A stretch of DNA of 64,000 bases. Origin: SAR86 cluster bacterium AG-313-N18. Its GTDB lineage: Bacteria > Pseudomonadota > Gammaproteobacteria > Magnimaribacterales > D2472. Under the pieces are notes generated by a model, which was given only the letters and a program-made list of their open reading frames with translations, was not told where the DNA came from and made no database searches. The position numbers and the translations under genes were made by a program. How positions within the stretch are numbered: the first letter of the stretch is position 1; the number at the start of each line of letters is the position of its first letter. The DNA lies in contig QBVY01000001.1 in assembly GCA_003283765.1 (NCBI GenBank), positions 1-64,000 on the forward strand, given 5' to 3'. This document shows, one piece after another, positions 1 to 9,255 of the stretch.

Positions 1-1223
1 TTTACAACTCTGTTGCACTCAGTTCTTGCTTGCAATTGAGTGACGTCTTTTTTTGATATCCCTGTAACCAAACACCTTTGAATGGTGTTAACAAGATCGT
101 TACTATAGTCGAGCTGCAGTTTATCAATACGTTTCTGAAGAATATACAAGCGTTCTTTTTTTACCTCTATTGGGACCATATCCTCAAGTTGAGAGGCCGG
201 AGTGCCCGGTCTTGCTGAATAAATAAAACTGAAAGATGCATCAAACTTGACCTCTTCTATAAGATCCATAGTCTGTTGAAAATCAAAATCAGTTTCATTC
301 GGAAACCCCACGATAAAATCAGAAGATATTTTTATATTTGGTCTAACCTTGAGCAATTTATTTATTATTTCAATATATTCTTCTCGAGAGTAATTCCTTT
401 TCATTTTTGTAAGAATCTCATTCGAGCCTGACTGAACAGGAAGATGTAAATGACTAACTAATTGAGGAACATGACTATATGCATCTATCAAATCATCAGT
501 CATTTCTAACGGATGAGATGTTGTATATCTGATCCTTTCAACTCCATCAATGCTTCCACATACCTCAATCAAGTCTGATAAGCCAAGCAATCTTCCACTC
601 AGTGAATATTTGTATGCATTTACGTTCTGTCCAACAAAAACTATTTCTGAAACTCCTTGCTCGACCAATCTGGCAACCTCATCAAATATTTGCTCAGGCT
701 TCCTGCTTACCTCGTCTCCTCTTGTATATGGAACCACACAAAAAGAACAATACTTTGAACAACCTTCCATAATTGATACAAAACTAGATGCGCCCGTTGC
801 ATCCGGCTCTGGCAATGAATCAAATTTTTCTTCAATAGGAAAAGATACATCTATAGCCTGAATCTTATTTTCTTCTTTAATCAAAGAGGGGACTTTATGT
901 ATGGTTTGTGGTCCAAAAATTAAATCAACATAAGGCGCGCGTTTGTAAATATTTTTACCTTCTTGAGAAGCAACACAGCCCCCAACTCCAATTTTTAAAT
1001 TGGGATTTAGTTTCTTTAATTTATTAAGTCTGCCTAGTTCTGAATAAACTTTTTCTTCAGCTTTTTCTCTGATAGAGCAGGTATTGAGCAAAATGATATC
1101 TGCATCATTAGGATTATCCGTCTCTTCAACCGTAGGATCTTTTTTAAGTATCTCTAACGTTTTTTGGCTGTCATATTCATTCATTTGACAACCATAGGTT
1201 TTAATATAAAGTTTTGTACCCAT
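1..1223 (-). CDS. miaB: tRNA-2-methylthio-N6-dimethylallyladenosine synthase, partial (C-terminus outside window)
   Basis: Radical-SAM enzyme that adds a methylthio group to i6A37 of tRNAs reading UNN codons. The translated minus strand begins [20 protein letters not shown]. The N-terminal methylthiotransferase domain carries the three cluster cysteines C12, C49 and C83. The radical-SAM CxxxCxxC motif is C155/C159/C162 ([10 protein letters not shown]), followed by VVPYTRGDE. About 407 residues are visible, so only the last TRAM-domain part of the usual ~440-470 is lost beyond position 1. It diverges from the DUF1820 gene, with only 10 bases between the two start codons. The family assignment is very safe. 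Confidence 0.96.
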   Translation of the reverse strand, partial: MGTKLYIKTYGCQMNEYDSQKTLEILKKDPTVEETDNPNDADIILLNTCSIREKAEEKVYSELGRLNKLKKLNPNLKIGVGGCVASQEGKNIYKRAPYVDLIFGPQTIHKVPSLIKEENKIQAIDVSFPIEEKFDSLPEPDATGASSFVSIMEGCSKYCSFCVVPYTRGDEVSRKPEQIFDEVARLVEQGVSEIVFVGQNVNAYKYSLSGRLLGLSDLIEVCGSIDGVERIRYTTSHPLEMTDDLIDAYSHVPQLVSHLHLPVQSGSNEILTKMKRNYSREEYIEIINKLLKVRPNIKISSDFIVGFPNETDFDFQQTMDLIEEVKFDASFSFIYSARPGTPASQLEDMVPIEVKKERLYILQKRIDKLQLDYSNDLVNTIQRCLVTGISKKDVTQLQARTECNRVV

Positions 1224-1233
1224 ATATCTAATT

Positions 1234-1560
1234 ATGAAGAAGAAAACTACATATAAAATAATTTTTATGCAGCTTGGAGAAATCTACGAGATTTTTGCAA
1301 AACAAATTTATCAAAGTGACATGTACGGTTTCATAGAGGTCGAAGAGTATATATTTAATCAAAATAAACAGCTAGTAGTTGACCCATCATCTGAAAAATT
1401 AGAAAAAGAATTTAAATCCGTCGAAAGATCATATATCCCCATTAACTCGGTCATTAGGATAGATGAAGTAATTGAGTCTGGAGAGGCAAAGATCAAACAA
1501 AATAAAAGCCAGGTATCTCCTTTGCCCATAAATATTCAACCTGCAAATAAACAAGACTAA
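1234..1560 (+). CDS. DUF1820 family protein
   Basis: Small soluble protein of 108 residues without signal peptide or membrane segment. It matches my memory of the DUF1820 family, which has the run YKVIFLNQGQVYEMYARQIY and then GFLEVEE; here [20 protein letters not shown] is followed by [10 protein letters not shown], then [13 protein letters not shown] and a conserved [12 protein letters not shown]. Molecular function is unknown. The family is often found next to miaB or other tRNA-modification genes in Gammaproteobacteria, and here it diverges from miaB across 10 bases. The C-terminal ~20 residues are polar and probably disordered. Confidence 0.8.
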   Translation: MKKKTTYKIIFMQLGEIYEIFAKQIYQSDMYGFIEVEEYIFNQNKQLVVDPSSEKLEKEFKSVERSYIPINSVIRIDEVIESGEAKIKQNKSQVSPLPINIQPANKQD

Positions 1561-1622
1561 TTTAACAAGATTTAAGTGTTTTTTTGCTTAGTATTTAAGC
1601 AGTTGACTGTTAAGCTTTTCCT

Positions 1623-3251
1623 ATGAAAAGAAGGCAAGCTTTAAAACTCAGTTCCATTGGCGCCATAGGACTTTCAGCCTCTATAAGCTCAAGTTGTTCA
1701 AAAAATACGTATTCTTTCAATCATGGTGTTGCTAGTGGGGATCCTCTTGAGGATAGGGTGATTCTTTGGACTAGAGTAACTCCACAAAAAGCAGGCCCAG
1801 CGGAGGCGATCCTTGAAATCTCAGAAAATGAAAATTTTTCTAAGATTGCTTACTCAAAGAAATTGCAAACCTCTTCATTGTCAGATTACACAATAAAATA
1901 TGATTTTTTAGCAAAGCAATATTGCGATAGTGATAAGGGGTTTTTCTATCGGTTTAGAGCTGGAAGTTCCATTTCAGATATCGGTAAATCAAAAACATTT
2001 TCTAAGGATACGCTGTCAGCAAAAATTGGGGTTTTTAGTTGCAGTAACTTTCCAGCAGGCTACTTTAATGCCTACCAAGCTGCAGCTGAAAAAAAAGATT
2101 TAGACTTATGGCTACATTTGGGCGATTACTTATATGAGTATCCTATGGGTGGGTATGCTACAGATAATGCAAAAACGCTAGGAAGAACTCCAAGCCCTGC
2201 ACATGAAATGATTACCCTTTCAGATTACAGGCAAAGGCATGCACAGTATAAGCTTGATCAGGGCTCCAAGGCACTTCATAAACATGCACCACTAATTTCT
2301 GTCTGGGATGATCATGAGTTTTCAAATGATGCCTGGAAGAGAGGAGCAGAAAATCATTCTGAAGATGGATCGGAAGGAGATTTCTTTGCTCGGAGATCAG
2401 CTGCCATCAAGGCTTACTATGAATGGATGCCAATCAGGGAGCAGCAGAATAAAAGAAGAATTTTTAGAGAATTTAAGATTGGCAAACTTATACATTTAAT
2501 CATGTTGGATACTCGGCAATATGGAAGGGATAAACAATTACAACCAAAGGATTACTTTAGTAAATCTGGATTTAATCAAGCAAGGTTCTATAACGATCTA
2601 AATTCAGAAAATAGAGAACTCCTTGGTGCAGAACAATTATCTTGGATTGAAAATAGTGTTTTAAAGTCAAGTGCTGCTTGGACTATTTTTGGCCAACAGG
2701 TCCTGATGGCAAAATTAAAGTTTCCTGATCTAAGTAAAATGCTCAAAACAAAAGAAATTCCAGATTTTCTCAAGCCCTATTTAAAATTTTTAGGCTTGGG
2801 CATACCTTCCAACCTTGATGCATGGGATGGGTATCCCGCAGCAAGAAATAACCTATATCAATTAATGAAAAGAGCTAACAAGGAATTCATTAGTCTTGCT
2901 GGAGATACTCATAATAGTTGGGTTTCTGAACTTGAAAATCACTCAGGCAAAAAAGTAGGCATCGAATTGGGAACCCCCTCTGTGACTTCGCCCGGAATAA
3001 CAGATGTATTAAATTTAGATGAAAATAAGTTCGTTGAGAGCATTGTAAAAATTAACAAAGAGCTTCAATGGATGAACCCCTCTAATAGGGGGTATCTATT
3101 TCTTGATTGCTTGGAAAATAAAATCATTGCCAATTTTAATTTCATTAAAGAGCTGGATAAGATTAATTCTGAGATAAGCTCATCACAATCTTTCGTAATA
3201 TACAGAAAAGGGCTTGAGCTAGAAGAAATAAAGTCTAGTTCAATCAAATAG
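1623..3251 (+). CDS. phoD: PhoD-family alkaline phosphatase/phosphodiesterase, Tat-exported
   Basis: Secreted metallophosphatase of the PhoD type, which releases phosphate from phosphomono- and diesters in the periplasm or at the surface. The N-terminus MKRRQALKLSSIGAIGLSAS is a twin-arginine signal; a cysteine follows at about residue 25 (SISSSCS), so lipidation is possible but not certain. Family hallmarks are GVASGDPLEDRVILWTRVTP near residue 35, LHLGDYLYEY, SVWDDHEFSNDAW, MLDTRQYGRD and SLAGDTHNSW, which carry the metal-binding Asp, Asn and His residues. Length 542 is typical. The 3' end overlaps the convergent orn gene by 12 bases. The TatABC translocase it needs is encoded 4.3 kb downstream. 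PhoD enzymes are usually Ca2+/Fe3+ dependent (family knowledge). Confidence 0.88.
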   Translation: MKRRQALKLSSIGAIGLSASISSSCSKNTYSFNHGVASGDPLEDRVILWTRVTPQKAGPAEAILEISENENFSKIAYSKKLQTSSLSDYTIKYDFLAKQYCDSDKGFFYRFRAGSSISDIGKSKTFSKDTLSAKIGVFSCSNFPAGYFNAYQAAAEKKDLDLWLHLGDYLYEYPMGGYATDNAKTLGRTPSPAHEMITLSDYRQRHAQYKLDQGSKALHKHAPLISVWDDHEFSNDAWKRGAENHSEDGSEGDFFARRSAAIKAYYEWMPIREQQNKRRIFREFKIGKLIHLIMLDTRQYGRDKQLQPKDYFSKSGFNQARFYNDLNSENRELLGAEQLSWIENSVLKSSAAWTIFGQQVLMAKLKFPDLSKMLKTKEIPDFLKPYLKFLGLGIPSNLDAWDGYPAARNNLYQLMKRANKEFISLAGDTHNSWVSELENHSGKKVGIELGTPSVTSPGITDVLNLDENKFVESIVKINKELQWMNPSNRGYLFLDCLENKIIANFNFIKELDKINSEISSSQSFVIYRKGLELEEIKSSSIK

Positions 3252-3785
3252 CATTTGCTTATATAGTTTTAGCTCATTAATAGATTCTTTAATGTCATCT
3301 TTGGCTCTATGCGAACCCTTTTTTTCGTATGTCTGAGCGTCGTTCATCCATCTTGAAATAAGTTCCTTTACTGAAGAAACATCGACATGACGGTAATGAA
3401 AATATGATTCTAAGTCAGGCATGTATTTTGCAAGAAACCTTCTATCATGAGAAACAGTATTCCCGCACATTGGAGATGCTTTGTTTCCTACATATTTTGA
3501 AATAAATTCTAAGGTTTCTATCTCTGCTGCTTGCTCTGAAATGCTACTCTGAAGGACTGATTGTGTTAAGCCTGAGTTTCCATGCTGTTTAGTATTCCAT
3601 TCATCCATATTTTCAATAAGTTCTTTTGGCTGGTTAATAACTAAATTTGGGCCTTCTGCAACAATGGTAAGATTACTATCTGTGATAATAGTAGCGATTT
3701 CTATAATTCTCTCTTTGTCTGGATCTAGTCCAGTCATCTCAAGATCAATCCAGATTAAATTTTGATTAGATTTTTGAGTAGACAT
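3240..3785 (-). CDS. orn: oligoribonuclease
   Basis: 3'-to-5' exoribonuclease that degrades 2-5 nt RNAs, including pGpG, and finishes RNA turnover in the cytoplasm. The protein has 181 residues (family ~180). The DEDDh exonuclease signature is visible: LIWIDLEMTGLDPDKERIIE near residues 10-29, GNTVSHDRRFLAKYMP around 108, and the last motif SHRAKDDIKESINEL with the catalytic His/Asp. It ends inside the 3' end of phoD (12-base overlap). It diverges from rsgA, the same orn-rsgA pairing I recall from Pseudomonas. Its start and the rsgA start are only 24 bases apart. Confidence 0.96.
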   Translation of the reverse strand: MSTQKSNQNLIWIDLEMTGLDPDKERIIEIATIITDSNLTIVAEGPNLVINQPKELIENMDEWNTKQHGNSGLTQSVLQSSISEQAAEIETLEFISKYVGNKASPMCGNTVSHDRRFLAKYMPDLESYFHYRHVDVSSVKELISRWMNDAQTYEKKGSHRAKDDIKESINELKLYKQMLFD

Positions 3786-3809
3786 ATATGTTGTTAAATT
3801 TTAACTATA

Positions 3810-4700
3810 GTGTATTTTGAGCCCAAGATGTTAAAAGTTCAAACCGGTCAAATAGTTGAGTTCTACTCTAACTCATGCTGCGTAATGTCAGAGGGCAAAG
3901 AATACAAATGCAAAATCAAAGGGAGAATTAACCTTGTTGTGGGCGATCTAGTTGAAATAGAGATATCTTCTGCGAATAGTAGCTCTGACGGGTTAGTTAT
4001 CAAACGATTAGAAAGAGTGACCGCTCTCTATAAATCAAAGGAGAAAATTAAAAAACCAATAGCTGCAAATATTTCACACATTGGTATTTTAGTTACCAAA
4101 AGCCCTAAAACAAATCTTGAGTTTATCGATAAATGGATAACGATTTCAAAAGTTGCCTCAATAGAGCCATTCATAATTTTTAACAAAATAGATCTATTGC
4201 AAAATAGAGCCTTCCAAGAAGACCAAAAAACTTATGAACGCATTGGAATTAAGACTTTTCAAATTTCTGCAAAATTATTCACAAATGTGGATAAGCTAAA
4301 AAAATATCTTTCAAAGAGAACCACAATATTCGTTGGCAACTCTGGCTCCGGAAAATCTACTTTGAGTTCAGCCATTACAGGAAAAGAAATATTATCAAAA
4401 GCACTTTCTAATAATCAAGGTGTTCACACTACCTCTGTTTCTAGTCTTTATCACGTTAATGAAATGAAAATTATTGACTCTCCAGGGGTCAGAGATATTG
4501 GTATTAATCACTTAAAACTAGAGGAAATCATTTTAGGGTTTCCTGAGATAATTAATTATTCTCTAAACTGCGTTTTTCCTAATTGCTCTCATCAAACCGA
4601 TGAAGGATGCGCGGTAATGGCAGCACTAAAGAATGGCGATATTGAAGAAAGTAGATACAATAATTTTATCTTTTTAAGCAATAGAGAATTAAATGAATGA
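3810..4700 (+). CDS. rsgA: small ribosomal subunit biogenesis GTPase RsgA
   Basis: Circularly permuted GTPase that checks maturation of the 30S decoding centre. An OB-fold domain comes first. The G motifs follow in the permuted order: NKID (G4, residues 125-128), GNSGSGKST (G1, 176-184), then DSPGVRDIG (G3, about 224). A C-terminal zinc finger is visible as CVFPNCSHQTDEGC. The start given is GTG at 3810; an internal ATG at 3828 (MLKVQTG) is an equally good start. Length 296 is a little shorter than the usual 300-350. The last 8 bases overlap ubiE. Confidence 0.95.
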   Translation: MYFEPKMLKVQTGQIVEFYSNSCCVMSEGKEYKCKIKGRINLVVGDLVEIEISSANSSSDGLVIKRLERVTALYKSKEKIKKPIAANISHIGILVTKSPKTNLEFIDKWITISKVASIEPFIIFNKIDLLQNRAFQEDQKTYERIGIKTFQISAKLFTNVDKLKKYLSKRTTIFVGNSGSGKSTLSSAITGKEILSKALSNNQGVHTTSVSSLYHVNEMKIIDSPGVRDIGINHLKLEEIILGFPEIINYSLNCVFPNCSHQTDEGCAVMAALKNGDIEESRYNNFIFLSNRELNE

Positions 4701-5427
4701 AAAAACACATTTTGGCTTTAAAGAAATTGATGCTGATAAGAAATCCGAACACGTTGGAGACGTCTTTCATTCTGTTGCTGAAGAATATGATCTGATGAAT
4801 GATGTCATGTCTTTTGGCATGCACAGACTATGGAAGAAAATTCTCATTGAGCTATCTGAGTTAAGCGAAGGCTCTGTTGTTCTTGATATTGCAAGCGGAA
4901 CAGCTGATATTCCAAAATTAATAAATAAAAAATTTAAATCTGTTTCAATGCATGTAACAGATATTAATGAATCAATGCTTGTCCTAGGTAAAGAACGTGC
5001 GATAAACGAAAACTTCTTTCACAATTGTAACTTTACTCTAGCCTCTGGAGAAAGCCTCCCTTATCAAGATAAAACTTTCGATCTAGTCACTGTTGGGTTT
5101 GGGCTTCGAAATTTTACTAACAAGCAGATGGGGCTTGAGGAAATGAAACGTGTCTTGAAACCAGATGGTGTGTTATTAATTTTAGAATTTTCAAAACCAA
5201 CAAATTCTTTTTTTTCTAAGGTTTATGATTGGTACTCATTTAATATTATTCCTAAATTAGGCAAGCTTTTAGCCAATGATTCTGAAAGCTATCAATACCT
5301 TGCTGAGTCAATAAGAATGCATCCTGATCAAGAAACATTAAAGGATTTGGTTCTCGATTCAGGCTTCGACGAATGTAAGTTCTACAATCTTGTAAACGGA
5401 GTTGTTGCAATTCATAAGGCAAAATAA
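4693..5427 (+). CDS. ubiE: ubiquinone/menaquinone C-methyltransferase UbiE
   Basis: SAM-dependent methyltransferase that adds the C-2 methyl group in ubiquinone synthesis. Visible signatures are FGFKEIDADKKSEHVGDVFH at the N-terminus, YDLMNDVMSFGMHRLWK, and the SAM-binding motif VLDIASGTADIPKL. GFGLRNFTNKQMGLEEMKRV and the C-terminal YQYLAESIRMHPDQETL are also diagnostic. Length 244 is near the usual 250. It overlaps rsgA by 8 bases and is followed after 3 bases by ubiJ, starting the ubiE-ubiJ-ubiB run common in Gammaproteobacteria. Confidence 0.97.
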   Translation: MNEKTHFGFKEIDADKKSEHVGDVFHSVAEEYDLMNDVMSFGMHRLWKKILIELSELSEGSVVLDIASGTADIPKLINKKFKSVSMHVTDINESMLVLGKERAINENFFHNCNFTLASGESLPYQDKTFDLVTVGFGLRNFTNKQMGLEEMKRVLKPDGVLLILEFSKPTNSFFSKVYDWYSFNIIPKLGKLLANDSESYQYLAESIRMHPDQETLKDLVLDSGFDECKFYNLVNGVVAIHKAK

Positions 5428-5430
5428 AAA

Positions 5431-5928
5431 ATGCGCATAGCTTTAGATAAATTTTTGAAAGAAATAGAGTCATTATCTCCTGGATTTTTGATCAAAATTA
5501 AGAATCTGTATCCACTTGATTTTAATATTGAGATTGATGCTCTTTCGAAATTTTCAATTTCATTAAATAATGACTCTCAAGACTTTAATTTCATTGAGCA
5601 CCCAAATCCAAACTTCTCACTTCAACTCAATATTTTTACAGCCTTAAATGCGTTGAAAAACAAACAGATTCCAACAAAATCTATTTCGGGGGATGTAGAA
5701 AGCGCGGTAATACTGTTAGCTGCTTTAGCAAATATTGATATAGATTTAGAGCTTTTAGTCTACAAATATTTTGGAGATATACCAGCTTTAATGCTAAGAA
5801 AAATTATGTCAAACCAACCACACCAAGAAGAATCTCCATTACAGCAAAGTGAAGTGAATAGAATTCTAAGGTCTTTTAGGGATATCTCGATAAGGCTTGA
5901 TAGACTTGAGCATGTTTTAATAAATTAA
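5431..5928 (+). CDS. ubiJ: ubiquinone biosynthesis accessory factor UbiJ
   Basis: Lipid-binding accessory protein of the soluble ubiquinone-synthesis complex. It has 165 residues, shorter than the ~200 of E. coli. An SCP2-like core is suggested by FSLQLNIFTALNALKNK and ISGDVESAVILLAALANIDIDLE. A C-terminal coiled-coil stretch (RILRSFRDISIRLDRLEHV) fits the partner-binding part of UbiJ. Sequence identity in this family is low, so the call rests on position between ubiE and ubiB, on length and on these segments. Its stop overlaps the ubiB start as TAATG. Confidence 0.88.
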   Translation: MRIALDKFLKEIESLSPGFLIKIKNLYPLDFNIEIDALSKFSISLNNDSQDFNFIEHPNPNFSLQLNIFTALNALKNKQIPTKSISGDVESAVILLAALANIDIDLELLVYKYFGDIPALMLRKIMSNQPHQEESPLQQSEVNRILRSFRDISIRLDRLEHVLIN

Positions 5929-7496
5929 TGAATATTCTTTTTTCAGTTCTAGATTGCTTGAAAATTCTCTTTCAGGCCTTTAGGTATGGCATTGTAAACA
6001 TACCGATCGATAACAGCAGCTCTGTTGCTATCAAAACATTTGGTTTATTAAATCCTTTTTTTATTATTAACAGAAAAATTCCTCATGGCTTAAGAATTAG
6101 AAATTTTTTAGAAAGCTTGGGTCCTATGTTCATAAAATTTGGTCAGCTACTATCAACAAGAACAGACGCAATATCCATTGATATAGCAGCACAACTAAAG
6201 GGCTTAACTGATCAATGTACTCCGTTCTCAACTAAGCAAGCTAAAGAAATAATTGAAGAAAGCCTTCAAATTAAAATTAATGATGTTTTTGATGAATTTG
6301 AAGATGTGCCATTGGCGGCTGCATCGTTAGCTCAAGTTCACAGAGCAAAACTAAAAAGCACATCTGAAAAAGTTGTAATTAAAGTCTTGAGGCCTGGAAT
6401 TCATAAACAAGTTAGAAGGAATGTTAGAGTGATGAAGGCTGGGGGCTTCTTAATCAACCTCTTTTACAAAGAAAGCAATAGGCTCAAACTAAAGGATGTA
6501 ATTAGTGACTATGAAAAAACAATCTATAAAGAACTAGATTTAAAAGTTGAGGCAGCAAATACAACTGTAACTAAGAAGAACTTTTCAGATTCAAATCTAT
6601 TATTTATACCAAAAGTGTTTTGGGATCACACTGCAGTTAATGTTTTGACGCTTGAAGAAATTGACGGTATAGCATGCACAGATATCCATGCAATGGATGA
6701 GCTTGGCATAGATAGAAAAACCCTTGCAGAAAATGGGGTAAAGATATTTTTAGATCAGGTATTTAGAGATAATTTTTTTCATGCTGATATGCATCCAGGA
6801 AATATTTTTGTCAGCAAGATTAATGTAACTCAGCCAAGCTATATAGCAATTGATTGTGCCATAGTTGGGTCTTTAAGCCGAGACGATCAATACAATTTGG
6901 CAAGAATGTTGCAAGCTACATTAAAACAAGATTACTACAAACTATCTGAGTTATTCATTGGTGCTGGGTGGGTGTCTAGTCAAACTAATAAAGCCGATTT
7001 AGAGCAAACCTTAAGAGCCACTTGTGAGCCCATTTTTGAAAAGCCCCTATCAGAAATTGAATTTGGAAATTTATTGCTTTATTTATTTGATTCAACCAGG
7101 CAATTCGGTTTATCGGTTCAGCCCTCTTTAATACTTTTGCAAAAAACACTTATACACATAGAGGGCATGGGAAGAGAGATATATGCTGATCTTGATTTCT
7201 GGGGCCTTGCAGAACCCTACCTTGATCAGTGGATTGACAAGCAATTCAGTCCACTTAAGCTCAAAGAGTTTCTAGAGGATAATCATTACGAGATTTTAGA
7301 TAAGGCCTCTTCGTTGCCAGGTGAAATTTTTAACTTGCTTGATAACATAAAATTTATTGCAAACGATGGGAAAAAAAACATTGATCTCATTAAAAGTCTT
7401 GAAGCAAATCTGCAAAACCAGCGAAAATGGCAAAATCTAACTATACTTACACTCATGGGTATTATTATGATTCTAATGTGGATAATGTTAGCGTAG
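5928..7496 (+). CDS. ubiB: UbiB, atypical kinase-like ATPase for ubiquinone biosynthesis
   Basis: ABC1/ADCK/UbiB family member, an ATPase thought to help extract quinone precursors from the membrane. Seen in order: the family KxGQ motif (GPMFIKFGQLLSTRTDAI, about residues 64-81), the alanine-rich loop AAASLAQVHRA replacing a kinase glycine loop, VIKVLRPG, and FFHADMHPGNIFV with the catalytic-loop residues. The C-terminus ends in one hydrophobic helix (ILTLMGIIMILMWIMLA) that would anchor it in the inner membrane. Length 522 (usual ~545). It is translationally coupled to ubiJ. tatA follows after 16 bases. Confidence 0.96.
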   Translation: MNILFSVLDCLKILFQAFRYGIVNIPIDNSSSVAIKTFGLLNPFFIINRKIPHGLRIRNFLESLGPMFIKFGQLLSTRTDAISIDIAAQLKGLTDQCTPFSTKQAKEIIEESLQIKINDVFDEFEDVPLAAASLAQVHRAKLKSTSEKVVIKVLRPGIHKQVRRNVRVMKAGGFLINLFYKESNRLKLKDVISDYEKTIYKELDLKVEAANTTVTKKNFSDSNLLFIPKVFWDHTAVNVLTLEEIDGIACTDIHAMDELGIDRKTLAENGVKIFLDQVFRDNFFHADMHPGNIFVSKINVTQPSYIAIDCAIVGSLSRDDQYNLARMLQATLKQDYYKLSELFIGAGWVSSQTNKADLEQTLRATCEPIFEKPLSEIEFGNLLLYLFDSTRQFGLSVQPSLILLQKTLIHIEGMGREIYADLDFWGLAEPYLDQWIDKQFSPLKLKEFLEDNHYEILDKASSLPGEIFNLLDNIKFIANDGKKNIDLIKSLEANLQNQRKWQNLTILTLMGIIMILMWIMLA

Positions 7497-7512
7497 GGAC
7501 CAGGAGTTAATT

Positions 7513-7698
7513 ATGGGAATAGGTGGAATAAGTTTTTGGCAAATATTAATCATACTGGTGGTTATACTAATTTTATTTGGCGGCAAAAAGATTAGAACAA
7601 TGGGTTCAGATCTAGGAGAAGGCCTAAAAGGTTTTAAAAAAGCTATCAAAGATGATGACTCTACTAAAGATAGTGAGTCTAAATCAGACGACCAATAA
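7513..7698 (+). CDS. tatA: twin-arginine translocase subunit TatA
   Basis: Pore-forming subunit that exports folded proteins. The 61-residue protein has the standard layout: a short periplasmic N-terminus, one membrane helix (ISFWQILIILVVILILFGGK), the FGGKKIR hinge, an amphipathic helix (GSDLGEGLKGFKKAIKDD) and an acidic tail. It is the first gene of tatABC. The shine-like sequence AGGAG lies just upstream (7501-7505). PhoD at 1.6 kb is a likely substrate. Confidence 0.96.
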   Translation: MGIGGISFWQILIILVVILILFGGKKIRTMGSDLGEGLKGFKKAIKDDDSTKDSESKSDDQ

Positions 7699-7701
7699 AA
7701 A

Positions 7702-7947
7702 TTGTTACAGATTGGATTTCTTGAAATTCTAATTATCCTGCTAGTTGGGATATTAGTTATTGGCCCCGATCAGCTTCCTGGATTCATAAAATCCATAATA
7801 AAAACTTTTACCAGATTCCAGAACAAATTTTTTGAATTTAGATCGTCCATTGAAAGAGATATTGGCGCTGAAGACTTGAAGCAAGATATTTTTAATGAGT
7901 TAAAAATGGAAGAGTTAGAAAAGGAAGAAGATGACCGATCCAAATGA
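7702..7947 (+). CDS. tatB: twin-arginine translocase subunit TatB
   Basis: Substrate-receptor subunit that works with TatC. The N-terminus reads LQIGFLEILIILLVGILVIG followed by PDQLPGFIKS, the TatB form with Glu at the start of the helix and a Gly-Pro hinge. It then has a charged amphipathic helix. The start codon is TTG, 3 bases after the tatA stop. Only 81 residues, shorter than the 130-170 of model TatB proteins, because the disordered C-terminal tail is nearly absent. The end overlaps tatC by 17 bases, so the two are translationally coupled. Confidence 0.9.
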   Translation: MLQIGFLEILIILLVGILVIGPDQLPGFIKSIIKTFTRFQNKFFEFRSSIERDIGAEDLKQDIFNELKMEELEKEEDDRSK

Positions 7948-8647
7948 CATGACATTCATGGAGCATTTAAAAGAATTACGCTCAAGAATAATTAGAATGT
8001 TTTTGTTTGCAGGATTAATCTTAATATGCTGTTTGCCATTTACAAACCTCATTTATTCTTTTATCTCGGCACCATTAATGGAGTTGATGCCTGTTGGTAG
8101 CAGCATGATTGCAACGGAAGTAGCCTCTCCATTTCTAGCGCCGTTGAGGGTTACAATTTATTCAGCCTTGATCATATCGATACCATATTTTTTTCTAGAG
8201 CTGTGGGGTTTTATTTCTCCCGGTTTATATAAAAAAGAAAGGGCGTTTGTCGGCCCTCTAATCGTGTCTTCAGTAGTTCTTTTTTACACAGGCATTGCAT
8301 TTGCTTATTTCGTTGTTAGTCCTATCATCCTAAGTTTTTTCATGTCCTCTGCTCCAGACTCAATCCAAGTGATGACAGACATAAATAAGTATTTAGACTT
8401 CGTATTAAAACTTTTTTTTGCTTTTGGTTTTGCTTTTGAGATTCCTGTAGCAACCTTCTTAGTTATCACTACTGGATTAGTATCCAAAGATCGTATCAAA
8501 ACATTGAGGCCATATTTAATTATTAGTTTTTTTATTATTGGAATGTTTTTGACGCCACCAGATATTTTTTCTCAACTATTCTTAGCATTACCAATGTGGC
8601 TTCTCTTTGAGATAGGTCTTTTTATATCAAAAGATAGAAAAAATTAA
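7931..8647 (+). CDS. tatC: twin-arginine translocase subunit TatC
   Basis: Polytopic core subunit that binds the twin-arginine signal. The N-terminus has the conserved FMEHLKELRSRIIR signature, followed by six membrane helices; the family segment SPGLYKKERAFVGP lies in the loop between helices. Length 238 is typical. Its stop lies in a shared TTAA with the stop of the convergent LOG gene (8644-8647), so no room for a terminator exists between the two genes. Confidence 0.96.
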   Translation: MTDPNDMTFMEHLKELRSRIIRMFLFAGLILICCLPFTNLIYSFISAPLMELMPVGSSMIATEVASPFLAPLRVTIYSALIISIPYFFLELWGFISPGLYKKERAFVGPLIVSSVVLFYTGIAFAYFVVSPIILSFFMSSAPDSIQVMTDINKYLDFVLKLFFAFGFAFEIPVATFLVITTGLVSKDRIKTLRPYLIISFFIIGMFLTPPDIFSQLFLALPMWLLFEIGLFISKDRKN

Positions 8648-9255
8648 TCTTTTGGTATCTTGCTAAAATCTACATTAAGCCTATCTATCCAGGTATCTGA
8701 AGAGGGCATTTCGGCTGATAGAACCATTTTTAATAATTCTTTTGGATCATTATGAACAAGAACTTGATTTTGATTCTCGAGGGAAACAAACTCCTCATCA
8801 ACAGAATGCTGTAACCAGTTCAGAAAACCATCGTAGTAGCCATTAATATTCAGCAAGCCAACAGGCTTATTTATTCCTCCCAGTTGATTGCTTACCATTA
8901 CCTCAAGAAGCTCATCCATAGAGCCAACACCTCCAGGCAACACAATAAAAGCATCGCTCATATCTAAAAATATTTCTTTTCTTTCAAAAAGAGAATGCGT
9001 AATTATAGTTTCATTAATATTCGGATTTGTAAGTTCAAATTCATGAAGTGACTTTAAGGTAATGCCTGTAGCTTTTCCGCCATTCTCAATGGCGGTATCT
9101 GCAACAATTTTCATTAAGCCCACATTGCCTCCACCAAATATCACTTCCAGGCCTTTTTCAGCCATTGCTTTTCCTATTTGCTGCGCAGCAATTTTATAAT
9201 CTGGTGATTTCCCAAGATGGGCGCCACAAAATACTGATATTTTTTTGATTGTCAT
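8644..9255 (-). CDS. LOG family protein (TIGR00730; nucleotide 5'-monophosphate phosphoribohydrolase type)
   Basis: Rossmann-type enzyme of the LONELY GUY family, which cleaves the N-glycosidic bond of cytokinin ribotides or AMP-like nucleotides. Diagnostic motifs are VFCGAHLGKSPDYKIAA at the N-terminus, FGGGNVGLMKIVADTAI, and VLPGGVGSMDELLEVM, which corresponds to the family PGGxGTxxE with Ser replacing Thr. Length 203. The start overlaps the end of the upstream acyl-CoA dehydrogenase by 4 bases, so the two are cotranscribed. The actual substrate in this organism cannot be read from the sequence. Confidence 0.88.
   Translation of the reverse strand: MTIKKISVFCGAHLGKSPDYKIAAQQIGKAMAEKGLEVIFGGGNVGLMKIVADTAIENGGKATGITLKSLHEFELTNPNINETIITHSLFERKEIFLDMSDAFIVLPGGVGSMDELLEVMVSNQLGGINKPVGLLNINGYYDGFLNWLQHSVDEEFVSLENQNQVLVHNDPKELLKMVLSAEMPSSDTWIDRLNVDFSKIPKD

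Noticed and set aside
550-861. 103-codon open frame on the plus strand opposite miaB
   Set aside because: It lies wholly inside miaB on the other strand, has no family features, and the miaB frame carries all conserved motifs.
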